Source: DAOUKH01 sp965219875
GTDB taxonomy: Bacteria > Chloroflexota > Dehalococcoidia > SHYB01
NCBI GenBank assembly: GCA_965219875.1
Contig: CBDCOW010000003.1
Coordinates: 310,001-374,000 of the forward strand
Direction of reading: 5' to 3'
DNA: 64,000 nt
Below, one piece after another: positions 32,704 through 41,704 of the stretch. Every line of letters starts with the position of its first letter. The stretch's first letter is position 1. The translations under genes and the position numbers were made by a program. The notes beneath the pieces were generated by a model, which did not search any database, was not told where the DNA came from, and saw only the letters and a list, made by a program, of their open reading frames with translations.

Positions 32704-35304
32704 ATGCAGCGGGCCGTTTCGCTCTTCACCCCAATCCGGCTCTGGCAGGCGCTCACCCTCATCGCCGCCCTGCTGGGCTCCGGGCTCGGCGCCTTCACCC
32801 TTACCGGCGGCTTCGAGTCCTCCGCCGCGGCGGCGTTGAGCGAGAACCAGCAGCTCGTTCCCGTCAGGCGCGGCGACTTGATCGACGCCGTCGACATCAA
32901 CGGCTCCATCGTTTTCCCCAACCGCGAGCGGGTGCAGTTCGAGATCAGCGGGACCGTCGGCGAGGTCTTCGTCGAGGAGGGCGAACGGGTGAGCGCCGGT
33001 CAGCCCCTCGCGGCGCTCGACGCGGCGACCGTCGCCAAGCTCGAGGAGGCCGCGGCCAAGGGCAGGGTCACGCTCGACGAGGCACGGAAGCGCCTCGACC
33101 CACCGAGCGCCGTCGAGGTTGCCGAAGCGGAGGCCGCTGTCGTCAAGGCCCGCGCCGACCTCGACGCCGCACGCGAGGCCGTGGACGACGCCCGCACTCC
33201 CTTCACCGAGCTCCAGCTTCTCACTCAGCGCCAAGCGGTCGTCCAAGCAAAGACCGACCTCCGGAACGCGGAAGAGGCGCTGGCCGACGCTCTGGCCGTA
33301 GTCGACGCCGACGAACTGGCCGTCCCAACCCAGCGCCAAGCGATTGTCCAGGCGAAGACCGATCTACAAAATGCGGAAGAGGCCCTCGCCGACGCTCTGA
33401 CCGTGGCCGACGCCGACAGGCTCGCCGTGGTGACCCAGCGGCAAGCGGTCGTCCAGGCGGAGATCGACCTGCAGGCTGCGGAGGACGCGCTCGCCAACGC
33501 CGAGCCGTCGCTCGATCTTCAGAAGATACTCAAGCAAGAAGAGGCTGTGGCCGCGGCCAGGGTCAAGCTCGCCGACGCGCGGGAGGCGTTGGTCAAGGCA
33601 CAGGAGCCGGCGACCTCCGCCGCCATCGACGCCGCCCAGGCGAAGATCGAGTCCGCCAAAGCCGACCGCGACGACGCCGCCCTGACGCTGATCGAAGCCG
33701 AAGAGGATCAGCCTGGCATGATCGAAGCAGCCGAGGACGCCTTCGATGCCGCCCAGCAGGTCTATGGCCAGGCGCTCGTGGACTCGGAGATCGCCTTCGT
33801 CCACCCCAGCGGCGGCCCGCCCCTCGATCCCAGGACGCACGTGGCGCTGGGGGACGACCAATTGCTATTGGACCCGCGAGTGCTCAAGGAGCGTATCGCC
33901 CCGCATGCGACGGTCTCGGACGCGGCGCTCGACGCATGGACCGCCCTCATCGAGGCGCGGGACGCCATCGAGGCGGCAGAGGCCGGGCAGGCGGTCACCG
34001 AGCCACGGCGGGACCTGACCCGCAAGGAACAGGATTTGGCCGACGCCCATGAGGCTCTCGCCGCGCTGACCGCCTCGCCCGACCCGCTCGACATCGCCCT
34101 CAAAGAGGCCGGCGTCGCCACGGCAGAGGAAGACCTAGCCCAGGCAGAGCAGACCCTCGCCGACATCCTCAACGAGACCGCCGACCCGCTCGACCTAGAG
34201 CTCAAACGGTCGCGCATCGCCACCGCCGTGGCCAACCTCGCCGACGAGGAAGCGCAATTGGCAGACATGCTTACCGAGACTCCCCCCGACCCGCTCGACC
34301 TGGAGCTCAAGCGAGCGCGCATCGCCACCGCTGTAGCGGCCCTCGCCGACGAAGAAGCGCAGCTCGCCGACATGCTTACCGAGACTCCCCCCGACCCGCT
34401 CGACCTGGAGCTCAAACAGGCACGCATCGCCACCGCCGTGGCAGCCCTCGCCGACGAGGAAGCGCAGCTCGTCGACATGCTAGGCCCTTCCGACGCCCTC
34501 CTCGTCGCGCAGCGCGAAGCCGACGTAGGGGTGGCCGCCGCCAAGCTCGGCGACGCCGAAGAGTCGCTCGCCGACCTTATCGACGGCCTCGACCCGCTTG
34601 TCCGCGCGCTTCGCGAGCGCGAGATAGAGACGGCCGAGTCCAACCTGGTGATCGCCGAGAAGGACCTGACCCGTACCATGATCACGGCGCCTATCGGCGG
34701 CATTGTCGAGACCGTGAACGTCGAAGTCGGCGATCAGGCTACGCCGATGGCTTTCGCGGTTGAGATCGTCGACACCTCCGTGGCCGAAATCGACGGTGTA
34801 GTGGATGAGATCGACGTGCTCTTCCTCAACCTGGGCGCGGAGGCGGCGGTGACGATGGACGCCCTGCTCGGCCAGACCCTGGCCGGCGTGGTCTCCTCCA
34901 TCGAGACGACGGGGTCAGCGACCGGCGGCGTGGTCAGCTTCCCCGTGCGGGTGCGCGTCGAGGCCCCGCCCGGCGTCGATCTGCGCGAGGGTCTGAGCGC
35001 CGCCGCCAGCGTCGTGCTCCGCGAGACGACGGACGCGCTGCTCGTTCCCTCGGCAGCCATCGGGGGCAGCTTCCTACAACCCACCGTCCTCGTCCAGCGG
35101 GACGGAGCCGTCACGGAGCAGCCGGTGAGCCTGGGCGACGGCGACGACTTCAACGTGGTGGTGCTGGACGGCCTAAACGAGGGCGACACGGTCGTCGTCG
35201 AGACCGCCGGCGGCGACTTCGGCATCTTCGGCGCGTTCTTCGGTGGTGGCCAAGGACTCCGGCAGATCTTCGGTGGACAGGGCCGGCCGGGCGCCGGCAG
35301 GTAG
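32704..35304 (+). CDS. Membrane-fusion (HlyD/MacA-like) adaptor with repeat-expanded coiled coil
   Basis: This 866-residue protein is more than twice the size of MacA. Residues about 13-35 form a membrane anchor. Half of a lipoyl domain lies at 79-107 (ISGTVGEVFVEEGERVSAGQ), the other half at 659-690 (APIGGIVETVNVEVGD), and a beta-barrel/membrane-proximal part follows to about 830, then a Gly-rich tail. Between the lipoyl halves lie some 550 residues of Ala/Glu/Leu/Asp-rich coiled coil, built on one arm from three 35-residue repeats (170-274) and on the other from four (460-598), with a non-coil tip at about 355-415. It should link the ABC permease encoded downstream to the outside of the cell. 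Confidence 0.9.
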   Translation: MQRAVSLFTPIRLWQALTLIAALLGSGLGAFTLTGGFESSAAAALSENQQLVPVRRGDLIDAVDINGSIVFPNRERVQFEISGTVGEVFVEEGERVSAGQPLAALDAATVAKLEEAAAKGRVTLDEARKRLDPPSAVEVAEAEAAVVKARADLDAAREAVDDARTPFTELQLLTQRQAVVQAKTDLRNAEEALADALAVVDADELAVPTQRQAIVQAKTDLQNAEEALADALTVADADRLAVVTQRQAVVQAEIDLQAAEDALANAEPSLDLQKILKQEEAVAAARVKLADAREALVKAQEPATSAAIDAAQAKIESAKADRDDAALTLIEAEEDQPGMIEAAEDAFDAAQQVYGQALVDSEIAFVHPSGGPPLDPRTHVALGDDQLLLDPRVLKERIAPHATVSDAALDAWTALIEARDAIEAAEAGQAVTEPRRDLTRKEQDLADAHEALAALTASPDPLDIALKEAGVATAEEDLAQAEQTLADILNETADPLDLELKRSRIATAVANLADEEAQLADMLTETPPDPLDLELKRARIATAVAALADEEAQLADMLTETPPDPLDLELKQARIATAVAALADEEAQLVDMLGPSDALLVAQREADVGVAAAKLGDAEESLADLIDGLDPLVRALREREIETAESNLVIAEKDLTRTMITAPIGGIVETVNVEVGDQATPMAFAVEIVDTSVAEIDGVVDEIDVLFLNLGAEAAVTMDALLGQTLAGVVSSIETTGSATGGVVSFPVRVRVEAPPGVDLREGLSAAASVVLRETTDALLVPSAAIGGSFLQPTVLVQRDGAVTEQPVSLGDGDDFNVVVLDGLNEGDTVVVETAGGDFGIFGAFFGGGQGLRQIFGGQGRPGAGR
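33211..33525 (+). repeat. Three 105-bp in-frame tandem repeats in the adaptor, arm 1
   Basis: Units at 33211, 33316 and 33421 are each exactly 105 bp (35 codons, five heptads). All share the core TQRQA(V/I)VQA(K/E)-DL-NAEEALADAL. The units are near-identical in protein and diverged in third codon positions. Confidence 0.92.
34081..34494 (+). repeat. Four tandem repeats in the adaptor, arm 2
   Basis: Units start at 34081 (102 bp), 34183, 34288 and 34393 (105 bp each, the last one trailing off). The core is DPLDLELK-ARIATAVAALADEEAQLADML. The 35-codon period matches that of arm 1, so the two helices of the hairpin are lengthened in step. Confidence 0.92.
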
Positions 35305-35326
35305 CCCGGTAGCAGGAACCGAACAC

Positions 35327-36025
35327 GTGATCACCCTCACCGACGTCACCAAGGTCTACCGGATGGGCGCCGTCGAGGTGCGCGCCCTCGACGGCGTCAG
35401 CCTCACCATCGGCGGCGGCGAGATGATCGCCATCATGGGCCCCTCCGGGTCGGGCAAGTCGACGATGATGAACATCCTCGGCTGCCTCGACGTTCCGACG
35501 TCGGGGAGCTACGTCCTCGACGGCGAAGAGGTCGGCGCGCTCGACGACGACCGGCTCGCCGGCATCCGCGGGAGCAAGATCGGCTTCGTCTTCCAGACCT
35601 ACAATCTGCTGCCCCGGTTGACCGCGGCGGCAAACGTCGAGCTGCCCACCCTCTACGGCGGGAGCCGCGACCGGCGCACCCGCGCGCTGCGCGCCCTCGA
35701 CCTCGTCGGCCTCGGCGACCGCGCCAACCACAGGCCCACGGAGCTTTCCGGCGGCCAGCAGCAGCGCGTCGGCATCGCCCGGGCCCTCGTCAAGCATCCC
35801 CGCATCCTGTTCGCCGACGAGCCCACCGGCAACCTCGACTCCAAGTCGAGCGCCGAGATCATCGCCCTCCTGCGCTCCCTCAACCGCGACGAGGGCATCA
35901 CCGTCGTCGTGGTGACCCACGACCCTGAAATCGCGGCGCGGACCGACCGCGTGGTCGCGCTCCACGACGGACGCATCGTCTCCGACGGCCCGCCCTCGGA
36001 CCCGACCAGGGGAGGCCCACGGTGA
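35327..36025 (+). CDS. ABC transporter ATP-binding protein (MacB/LolD-like)
   Basis: About 232 residues from GTG 35327, which has AGGAA 9 nt before it; the in-frame upstream region overlaps the adaptor and is not conserved. Walker A GPSGSGKST, signature LSGGQQQRVGIARAL, Walker B RILFADEPTGNLDS and the switch His in VVVTHDPE are all present. It powers the adjacent FtsX-type permease in a MacAB-like exporter of macrolides, peptides or lipids. Its stop overlaps the permease start (GTGA). Confidence 0.94.
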   Translation: MITLTDVTKVYRMGAVEVRALDGVSLTIGGGEMIAIMGPSGSGKSTMMNILGCLDVPTSGSYVLDGEEVGALDDDRLAGIRGSKIGFVFQTYNLLPRLTAAANVELPTLYGGSRDRRTRALRALDLVGLGDRANHRPTELSGGQQQRVGIARALVKHPRILFADEPTGNLDSKSSAEIIALLRSLNRDEGITVVVVTHDPEIAARTDRVVALHDGRIVSDGPPSDPTRGGPR

Positions 36026-37227
36026 CGCCCTTCCTCGTCATACAGACCGCCCTGATCTCGCTCTCCACCAACAAGCTGCGGGCCGGTCTCACCCTCCTCG
36101 GCATCATCATCGGCGTGGCCGCCGTCATTACGTCCATCGCGATAGGCCGCGGCTCTCAGGAGCAGGTGAGCGATCAGATTGAGGCGTTGGGCACGAACTT
36201 GCTCTTCGTCCAGTCCAGTCAGGGCGGCGACGCCGCGCTGACGCTGAGCGACGCGTCGGCGCTCGCCAACAAAGACCTCCTCCCCAGCGTGCGTGAAGTC
36301 GCCCCCGACATCCGCACCGGCGGCTCAATCGAGGCGGGGACCGACTTCACGTTCGCCCAGATCACGGGGGTGACCTCGAACTATGCCGAGGTCCGAAACT
36401 TCGATCTGCTCTCGGGCTTCTTCATCTCGCCGGCCCACGTCATCAACAACGAACAGGTCGTCGTGCTCGGTTCGTCGGTGGCCGAGGCCCTGTTCGGGAA
36501 CCGCGACCCCGTGGGCGCCGAGGTGCGTGTCACCGGCCGCCGGTTCCGGGTCATCGGTGTGCTTGAAAGCAAAGGCGGCAACGCCTTCGGCATCGAAGAC
36601 CTGCAGGTGATGGTCCCGATCACGACGGCGTACTACCGGCTCTCCGCGCAGCGCACCGCCCTGGGCGAGGTGACGGTGACCAGCATCAACGTGCAGGTGA
36701 CGGACGTCGACCGCACCGAGCAGGCAACCGACGAGATCACCGGCACGCTCTATCTGCGCCACGGCGAGGAAGACTTCACCATCACCAACCAGGAAGACAC
36801 CATCGAGACGCTCCAAGCCACCGAATCGACGTTCGTGATCCTGCTCGCCGCGATCGCCGGCATTTCGCTGTTCGTCGGCGGCATCGGCATCATGAACATC
36901 ATGATGGTCTCCGTGACCGAGCGCATACGCGAGATCGGCATACGGAAGGCCGTCGGGGCGCGGCGGCGCGACATCGCCCTGCAGTTCCTAACCGAGGCGA
37001 CGGTGCTCAGCATCGGCGGCGGCATCATCGGGGTCGGTCTCGGGCTGGGCCTCTCGGAGCTCGCCGACGGCCTCACCATCGGCGACGACACGCTCGCCAC
37101 CGTCTTCAGCGGTGACGTAGCGCTGCTCGCGCTCGTCGTCTCCGCCGCCGTCGGCCTCTTCTTCGGCATCTATCCCGCCATTCGAGCAGCGCGGCTGCAC
37201 CCCATCGAAGCCCTGCGCCACGAGTAG
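36022..37227 (+). CDS. MacB-like ABC transporter permease
   Basis: This 401-residue protein has one N-terminal membrane helix (about 20-42), a large extracytoplasmic MacB-PCD domain, and a C-terminal FtsX domain with three helices and the motifs GGIGIMNIMMVSVTERIREIGIRKAVGA and IYPAIRAARLHPIEALRHE. This is the mechanotransmission type of permease. It is translated from GTG 36022, coupled to the ATPase. With the long adaptor it forms a tripartite-like pump; the substrate is unknown. Confidence 0.93.
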   Translation: MTPFLVIQTALISLSTNKLRAGLTLLGIIIGVAAVITSIAIGRGSQEQVSDQIEALGTNLLFVQSSQGGDAALTLSDASALANKDLLPSVREVAPDIRTGGSIEAGTDFTFAQITGVTSNYAEVRNFDLLSGFFISPAHVINNEQVVVLGSSVAEALFGNRDPVGAEVRVTGRRFRVIGVLESKGGNAFGIEDLQVMVPITTAYYRLSAQRTALGEVTVTSINVQVTDVDRTEQATDEITGTLYLRHGEEDFTITNQEDTIETLQATESTFVILLAAIAGISLFVGGIGIMNIMMVSVTERIREIGIRKAVGARRRDIALQFLTEATVLSIGGGIIGVGLGLGLSELADGLTIGDDTLATVFSGDVALLALVVSAAVGLFFGIYPAIRAARLHPIEALRHE

Positions 37228-37249
37228 CCCCCTCTCGGAGACCACATCC

Positions 37250-38176
37250 ATGCGGCCCATCCCGTTCATCGCAACCCTCATCTTCACCCTCGCTGTCGGC
37301 GGCGCGGCCGGCGGACTCATCGGATCGCTCACCTCCGAGGGCGACGGCGCGGCCCAGCCGGAGGCCGCCGGCCCCGCCGACGTCCTGGCCGCGATCCAGA
37401 GCGGCGACATGGAGCGGCTCCGCGAGATTCAGGCGGCCCAGTTCGGCGCCGCCGGCGCGGGAGCCGGTGCCGCTGTGCCGGAAGACGGCGGACAAACGGC
37501 GGCGCCACCGCCGTCCGAGGCCACCGCCCCGCCCGGTACGGGCGAGGCAGAGACGCTCAACGGCGTCCTGCGCAGCGTGAGCGAGAACGCCATCGTGATC
37601 GCCGGCGCGGACGGCGTGGACACGGAAGTCGCGCTCGCCGAGGGGGTGACGGTGCTGACCTTCGTTCCCGGCGCTGCGACCGACCTCGAGGCGGGACAGG
37701 AGGCGGTGCTCTTCGGTCTGCCCGGCGAGGGCGGTGTCACGGCCCAGTTCCTCCTCGCCGCCCCCGCGGGCTCCGGCGTACTGGACAATTTCGCGGCGGG
37801 CGCCGGTCGGCCGGGGCTTGGCGCGGGTCAGGGAGCGGGAAGGCAGGGCGCGGGACAAGGGGCGGCGAGACAAGGGGCAGCGGGACAAGGCGGCTTCGCC
37901 GCGAACCTCCTCGTTGGCCCCATAACCGCCATCGACGGCGACACGGTCACCATTGAGACCGAACGCGGCGCCGTCTCTGCCGCCATCGACCCCGAAGCCA
38001 CGCTGCTCCAGGTGCTGACCGAGACACCCATCGCGGAGCTACCGCCGGGTCAGCCGGTCGTCGTGACCCTCGCCGAAGACGGCTCGGCGGAGTCGATCGT
38101 CGGGGCGCCCAACCTGCAATCGCTGCTCGGCGGGCTCTTCGGGGGCGGGCAGGGCGGCCGCGGCTTCGGCGGCTAG
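37250..38176 (+). CDS. Exported low-complexity protein, DUF5666-like domains
   Basis: This 308-residue protein has a signal/anchor segment (about residues 5-27). Two similar beta-rich segments follow: one at about 104-165 (LNGVLRSVSENAIVIAGADG ... LEAGQEAVLFGL) and one at about 225-285 (VGPITAIDGDTVTIETERG ... LPPGQPVVVTLAEDGS). They resemble DUF5666-type OB-like domains. They are joined by a Gly/Gln/Ala/Arg linker (GQGAGRQGAGQGAARQG) and the C-terminus is Gly-rich. It lies 22 bp after the permease, so it is probably a surface partner or regulator of the exporter. I cannot name its function. Confidence 0.75.
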   Translation: MRPIPFIATLIFTLAVGGAAGGLIGSLTSEGDGAAQPEAAGPADVLAAIQSGDMERLREIQAAQFGAAGAGAGAAVPEDGGQTAAPPPSEATAPPGTGEAETLNGVLRSVSENAIVIAGADGVDTEVALAEGVTVLTFVPGAATDLEAGQEAVLFGLPGEGGVTAQFLLAAPAGSGVLDNFAAGAGRPGLGAGQGAGRQGAGQGAARQGAAGQGGFAANLLVGPITAIDGDTVTIETERGAVSAAIDPEATLLQVLTETPIAELPPGQPVVVTLAEDGSAESIVGAPNLQSLLGGLFGGGQGGRGFGG

Positions 38177-38343
38177 AGACGGGCTGCATTCTGAGGATGG
38201 TGCGCTCGCCTTCGCCCTTGGCGAGGTTGCTCATCGCGCCGATGACGCGTTCAGAGCTTGCTGATTTCTCGTACAATCGCGGCACTTCTTCTGGGACGCA
38301 GCGAACTGGCGGAGATGCGGACCCGTCCAGTCGGGAGGCAAGC

Positions 38344-39240
38344 GTGTTCAAGATCGGGATGGTGTACCACGTCGTCCACGTCGTCAGCGACCTCGACGCC
38401 GCCGATGCGTGGTACGACGAGGTCTTCGCGCCGAATCGGTATTACCGGGGATACAACGCGGAGGCGATGCGGGACGCCTCCTTGCTGGCCATCGGGGATT
38501 TCGTCATGGAGGTCGTAGCGCCGGCGAAGGTGCCCGGCGTGGAGCACTCCGCGCTCGGCCGGTTCTCCGCCAGGTTCGGCCAGCGCCTGCACTCGGTTGC
38601 CTGGTTCGTGGACAGCGTCCCCGAGGTCTTCAAGGCGCTCAGCCGGCACAACGTGAGGATGTACAGCCTCGGCGGCGACCGCCTTGAGGAGCCCCAGCCG
38701 GGGCGCGCGGTCTGGACCCATCCCAAGGACACTCACGGGATGCTGGAGTTCTCTCCATACGGGGGCCTCAGTCCGCATCTCGACCCCCGGCTGAAACCCG
38801 GCTGGTCGACGGCCTTTTGGCGCGACGAACATCCCCTTGGAATCGAGCGGGTCTCCCACTTCACCGCCGTTGTCAGGGACCTAGCCAAGGCGAAGACCCT
38901 CTACGAAGAGGCGCTCGGAGGCAAGCTCCTGCTCCAGGAAGAGATCGCAGGACGAAAGAGGAGCAGCTACTTCGCCCTGGGCGACGTGTCCGTCATGGAG
39001 GCCGCCGAGCCTCTCTCATCCTCCGGCCCGGAAGGCCGGGAGCTCGATCGGGCGGGCGAGGCGCTCTACGCGGTCACCTTCAAGGTCAAGGACATCCGGA
39101 AGGCGGCGGACTTCCTGCGGTCAAAGAACGTGCGCCTCGAATTCGAGGACGCCGAGACGATGGTGCTGTACCGGGAGGACGCCATGGGAGCCGTCCTCGG
39201 CTTCACCCAGCGCCGCCTCCCCAACGACCTGCGGGAGTAA
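38344..39240 (+). CDS. Two-domain VOC (glyoxalase/bleomycin-resistance-type) protein
   Basis: About 298 residues from GTG 38344, which is preceded by GGGAGG at 7 nt spacing. Two VOC modules are visible: residues 6-130 (VYHVVHVVSDLDAADAWYDEVF ...) and from about 175 (ISHFTAVVRDLAKAK-like segment reading VSHFTAVVRDLAKAKTLYEEAL). Metal-binding His and Glu candidates occur in both. Family members include extradiol dioxygenases, glyoxalases and epimerases, so the reaction stays open. It stands alone, followed by the minus-strand tRNA. Confidence 0.85.
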   Translation: MFKIGMVYHVVHVVSDLDAADAWYDEVFAPNRYYRGYNAEAMRDASLLAIGDFVMEVVAPAKVPGVEHSALGRFSARFGQRLHSVAWFVDSVPEVFKALSRHNVRMYSLGGDRLEEPQPGRAVWTHPKDTHGMLEFSPYGGLSPHLDPRLKPGWSTAFWRDEHPLGIERVSHFTAVVRDLAKAKTLYEEALGGKLLLQEEIAGRKRSSYFALGDVSVMEAAEPLSSSGPEGRELDRAGEALYAVTFKVKDIRKAADFLRSKNVRLEFEDAETMVLYREDAMGAVLGFTQRRLPNDLRE

Positions 39241-39381
39241 CTGACGCCGCGGCTTCATGACCCAAGGGCCGGTTCGCGCCCGCCCCAACCGCCACGCCCT
39301 AACGAAGACGGATCGGGTCAGGCGGTTCACCGGCGCAAGGCCATGGCGGGGTTCAGCGCGGTTCTGCCTGCCGTCAAAATG

Positions 39382-39453
39382 TGGGCCCTGCTGGGATCGA
39401 ACCAACGACCGATCGGTTATGAGCCGACTGCTCTACCACTGAGCTAAGGGCCC
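39382..39453 (-). tRNA. tRNA-Met (CAT), elongator type
   Basis: The minus strand folds into a 72-nt cloverleaf: 7-bp acceptor stem GGGCCCT/AGGGCCC, D-arm GCTC-AGTGGTA-GAGC, anticodon arm GTCGG-CTCATAA-CCGAT with anticodon CAT, T-arm with GTTCGATCC. The discriminator is A and CCA is not encoded. The stem lacks the C1:A72 mismatch of initiator tRNA. A CAT anticodon could also be an Ile2 tRNA after lysidine modification, which is less likely from this sequence. Confidence 0.93.
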
Positions 39454-39533
39454 GCGAGGAAACCGCGCTCCGCCATTCTACCTGTGTGGGTCGGCCTCGT
39501 GCGCGGGGCGCGGCGCGCGGCTACACTGCCCTC

Positions 39534-40886
39534 ATGCCGACGGACTCCTCTAACGCGCTTTTTACCGATCTCTACGAGCTGACGATGGCCCAGGCCTTCT
39601 GGCGGCGGGGCATGGACGCGCGGGCCTCCTTCAGCCTGTTCTTTCGCTCGCTGCCCCCCAGCCGCGGCTACCTCGTCGCCGCCGGCGTCGAGGAATGCCT
39701 CGATCACCTCAGCTCGCTGCGATTCACCCCCGAAGATCTCACCCACCTCGACACCCTCGGACTCTTCGATGCAGGATTCCTCGACACCCTCGGCGGGCTC
39801 CGCTTCACCGGCGAGGCGCGCTGCGTCGAGGAAGGTGAGGTCGTCTTCGCCAACGAGCCCATCATCGAGGTCAGCGCCCCGCTCATCGAAGCCCAGATCG
39901 TCGAGACCTATCTGCTCAACCGCGTCGGCTTCCAAACCTTTATCGCCACAAAGGCGGCCCGGACCGCCCACGCCGCCGCCGGTCGCGCCGTCGTCGACTT
40001 CGGGGCACGACGCGCCCACGGCCTCGACGCCGCCGACGCCCTCGCCCGCCTCACCTACCTCACCGGCTTCGACGGCACCAGCAATGTCCGCGTCGGCGTC
40101 CGTTACGGCATCCCTGTCCGGGGCACCATGGCCCACTCCTTCGTCATGAGCTTCGAGTCCGAGGCCGGGGCCTTCCGCGCCTACACCGAGGCCTTCCCCG
40201 ACTCGGCGACCCTCCTCATCGACACCTACGACCCAGTCGAAGGCATCTCCGCCGCCATCGAGGCTGGCCGCGACCTGCGTCGCCGCGGGAGCGAGCTTCG
40301 CGCCGTGCGGATCGACAGCGGCGACCTTACCACACTGTCCATCTTGGCCCGCCGGCGGCTCGACGAGGCCGGCTTCCCCGGCGTGAGCATCTTCGTCAGC
40401 GGCGGCCTCGACGAGACCGCCATCGAGCGCCTCCTGCGGGACGGCGCCCTCATCGACGGCTTCGGTGTCGGCACCAGTCTCGCCGTCTCTTCCGACGCCC
40501 CCGCCCCTGAAACCGCGTACAAGCTCGTCGAGCACGCCGGTCGGCCGGTGATGAAGCTAAGCGAGTCGAAGGCATCGCTTCCCGGCGTCAAACAGGTCTT
40601 CCGGCGCTTCGACGGCGGCATGATGGCGGGCGACGTCATCGGCCTCGCGGCGGAGCCCACGCCGCCGGGCGCGTCGCCCTTGCTGCGCGCCGCCGTCCGT
40701 AGCGGGGAGCGCGTCGCCGCCGCGCCCGCCCTCGCCAACCTCCGGCACCGCTTCCGCGAGCGATTCGCCACTCTGCCCGACCCCTTCAAGCGCCTTGAAT
40801 CACCCCCGGCATACAGCGTCGAAATCAGCCAATCCCTCGCCGCCCTCCGCGACGCGACAGCGTCGGCGCTCGAAGATCCGGCGTAG
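39534..40886 (+). CDS. pncB: Nicotinate phosphoribosyltransferase
   Basis: About 450 residues from ATG 39534. It has FTDLYELTMAQAFWRRGM at the N-terminus, a GTMAHSFVMSFESE-like segment (GTMAHS), IDTYDPVEG and RIDSGDL, all conserved in NAPRTases. It makes nicotinate mononucleotide from nicotinate and PRPP in NAD salvage. No ribosome site precedes the ATG, and a TACACT hexamer ends 7 nt before it, so the mRNA may be leaderless. Confidence 0.93.
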   Translation: MPTDSSNALFTDLYELTMAQAFWRRGMDARASFSLFFRSLPPSRGYLVAAGVEECLDHLSSLRFTPEDLTHLDTLGLFDAGFLDTLGGLRFTGEARCVEEGEVVFANEPIIEVSAPLIEAQIVETYLLNRVGFQTFIATKAARTAHAAAGRAVVDFGARRAHGLDAADALARLTYLTGFDGTSNVRVGVRYGIPVRGTMAHSFVMSFESEAGAFRAYTEAFPDSATLLIDTYDPVEGISAAIEAGRDLRRRGSELRAVRIDSGDLTTLSILARRRLDEAGFPGVSIFVSGGLDETAIERLLRDGALIDGFGVGTSLAVSSDAPAPETAYKLVEHAGRPVMKLSESKASLPGVKQVFRRFDGGMMAGDVIGLAAEPTPPGASPLLRAAVRSGERVAAAPALANLRHRFRERFATLPDPFKRLESPPAYSVEISQSLAALRDATASALEDPA

Positions 40887-41132
40887 ACACACCGGGAACA
40901 GCGCGAATGTCTCGCTATTGCCCAGTATTGCCCTGGCCTCTGGTCTATGGTTAGATACGCCGCGCTACGTCATGAATGTAAACGTCTCCACTCTCCGAAC
41001 GCCGTTCTTACTGGAGACCTCGGTGCAAGGTTGCATCGAGGACCATCACGTCGACCACCTCGCCGCCAGAGCGCGGCAGAAGACGAGCTAGCCACCGCAT
41101 CTAGGGCGGGGCGGCGCGCAGGGAGACGCGGC

Positions 41133-41669
41133 ATGGCCGACATCGAGAGCCGCTTGCGCGCCCTTGACGAGCGCGTCCGGCGCACCGAGGACGAACTCGC
41201 CATCCGCAACGTCGTGGTGCGCTACGGACTCGCCATCGATATCGGCGACGCCGAGGGTACCGCCGACACCTTCACCGACGACACCGAGTACGACATCGGC
41301 CCCTTGTCCACCGGCGACGGGACGCCCGTCGTTATCCACGGCCGCGACGGCATCATTAACGACCTCGTCCTCGGCGAGGGCCACCAGCGCCTCCTGCCCA
41401 ACTGCGCCCATACCATCGGCCCCTTCATGGTGCGGGTCGAAGGCGACACTGCCGTCGCAGCGGGCTACTCCCGCATCTACCACCGCGACGACAAGGGCGG
41501 CGACAATGATCGCTTCACTCTCTTCCGCATCGGCCTCAACCAATGGCGGCTGACGCGGGACGCGAGCGGCGCCTGGCGGGTCGCCCACCGCTCCTCCCGC
41601 ATCCTCGGCAACGAGGGCGCCCAAGACCACCTCGCCGAGGGCCTGCGACGCGCTGGCCCGGAGAGCTAA
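41133..41669 (+). CDS. SnoaL-like (NTF2-fold) protein, copy 1
   Basis: About 178 residues from ATG 41133, with GGGAG 10 nt upstream. It has an initial helix (RLRALDERVRRTEDELAIRN) and then the cone-shaped alpha+beta NTF2 fold typical of SnoaL_4 proteins: YGLAIDIGDAEGTADTFTDD and LLPNCAHTIGPFMV. Related proteins include steroid isomerases, dehydratases and ring-hydroxylating dioxygenase small subunits. It is the first of a tandem pair; the two share the HQ-LLPNCAHT-GP core. Reaction unknown. Confidence 0.82.
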   Translation: MADIESRLRALDERVRRTEDELAIRNVVVRYGLAIDIGDAEGTADTFTDDTEYDIGPLSTGDGTPVVIHGRDGIINDLVLGEGHQRLLPNCAHTIGPFMVRVEGDTAVAAGYSRIYHRDDKGGDNDRFTLFRIGLNQWRLTRDASGAWRVAHRSSRILGNEGAQDHLAEGLRRAGPES

Positions 41670-41704
41670 CCGCCGTCCGGACGAAGGCGGCGCAGGAGAA
41701 CGAC

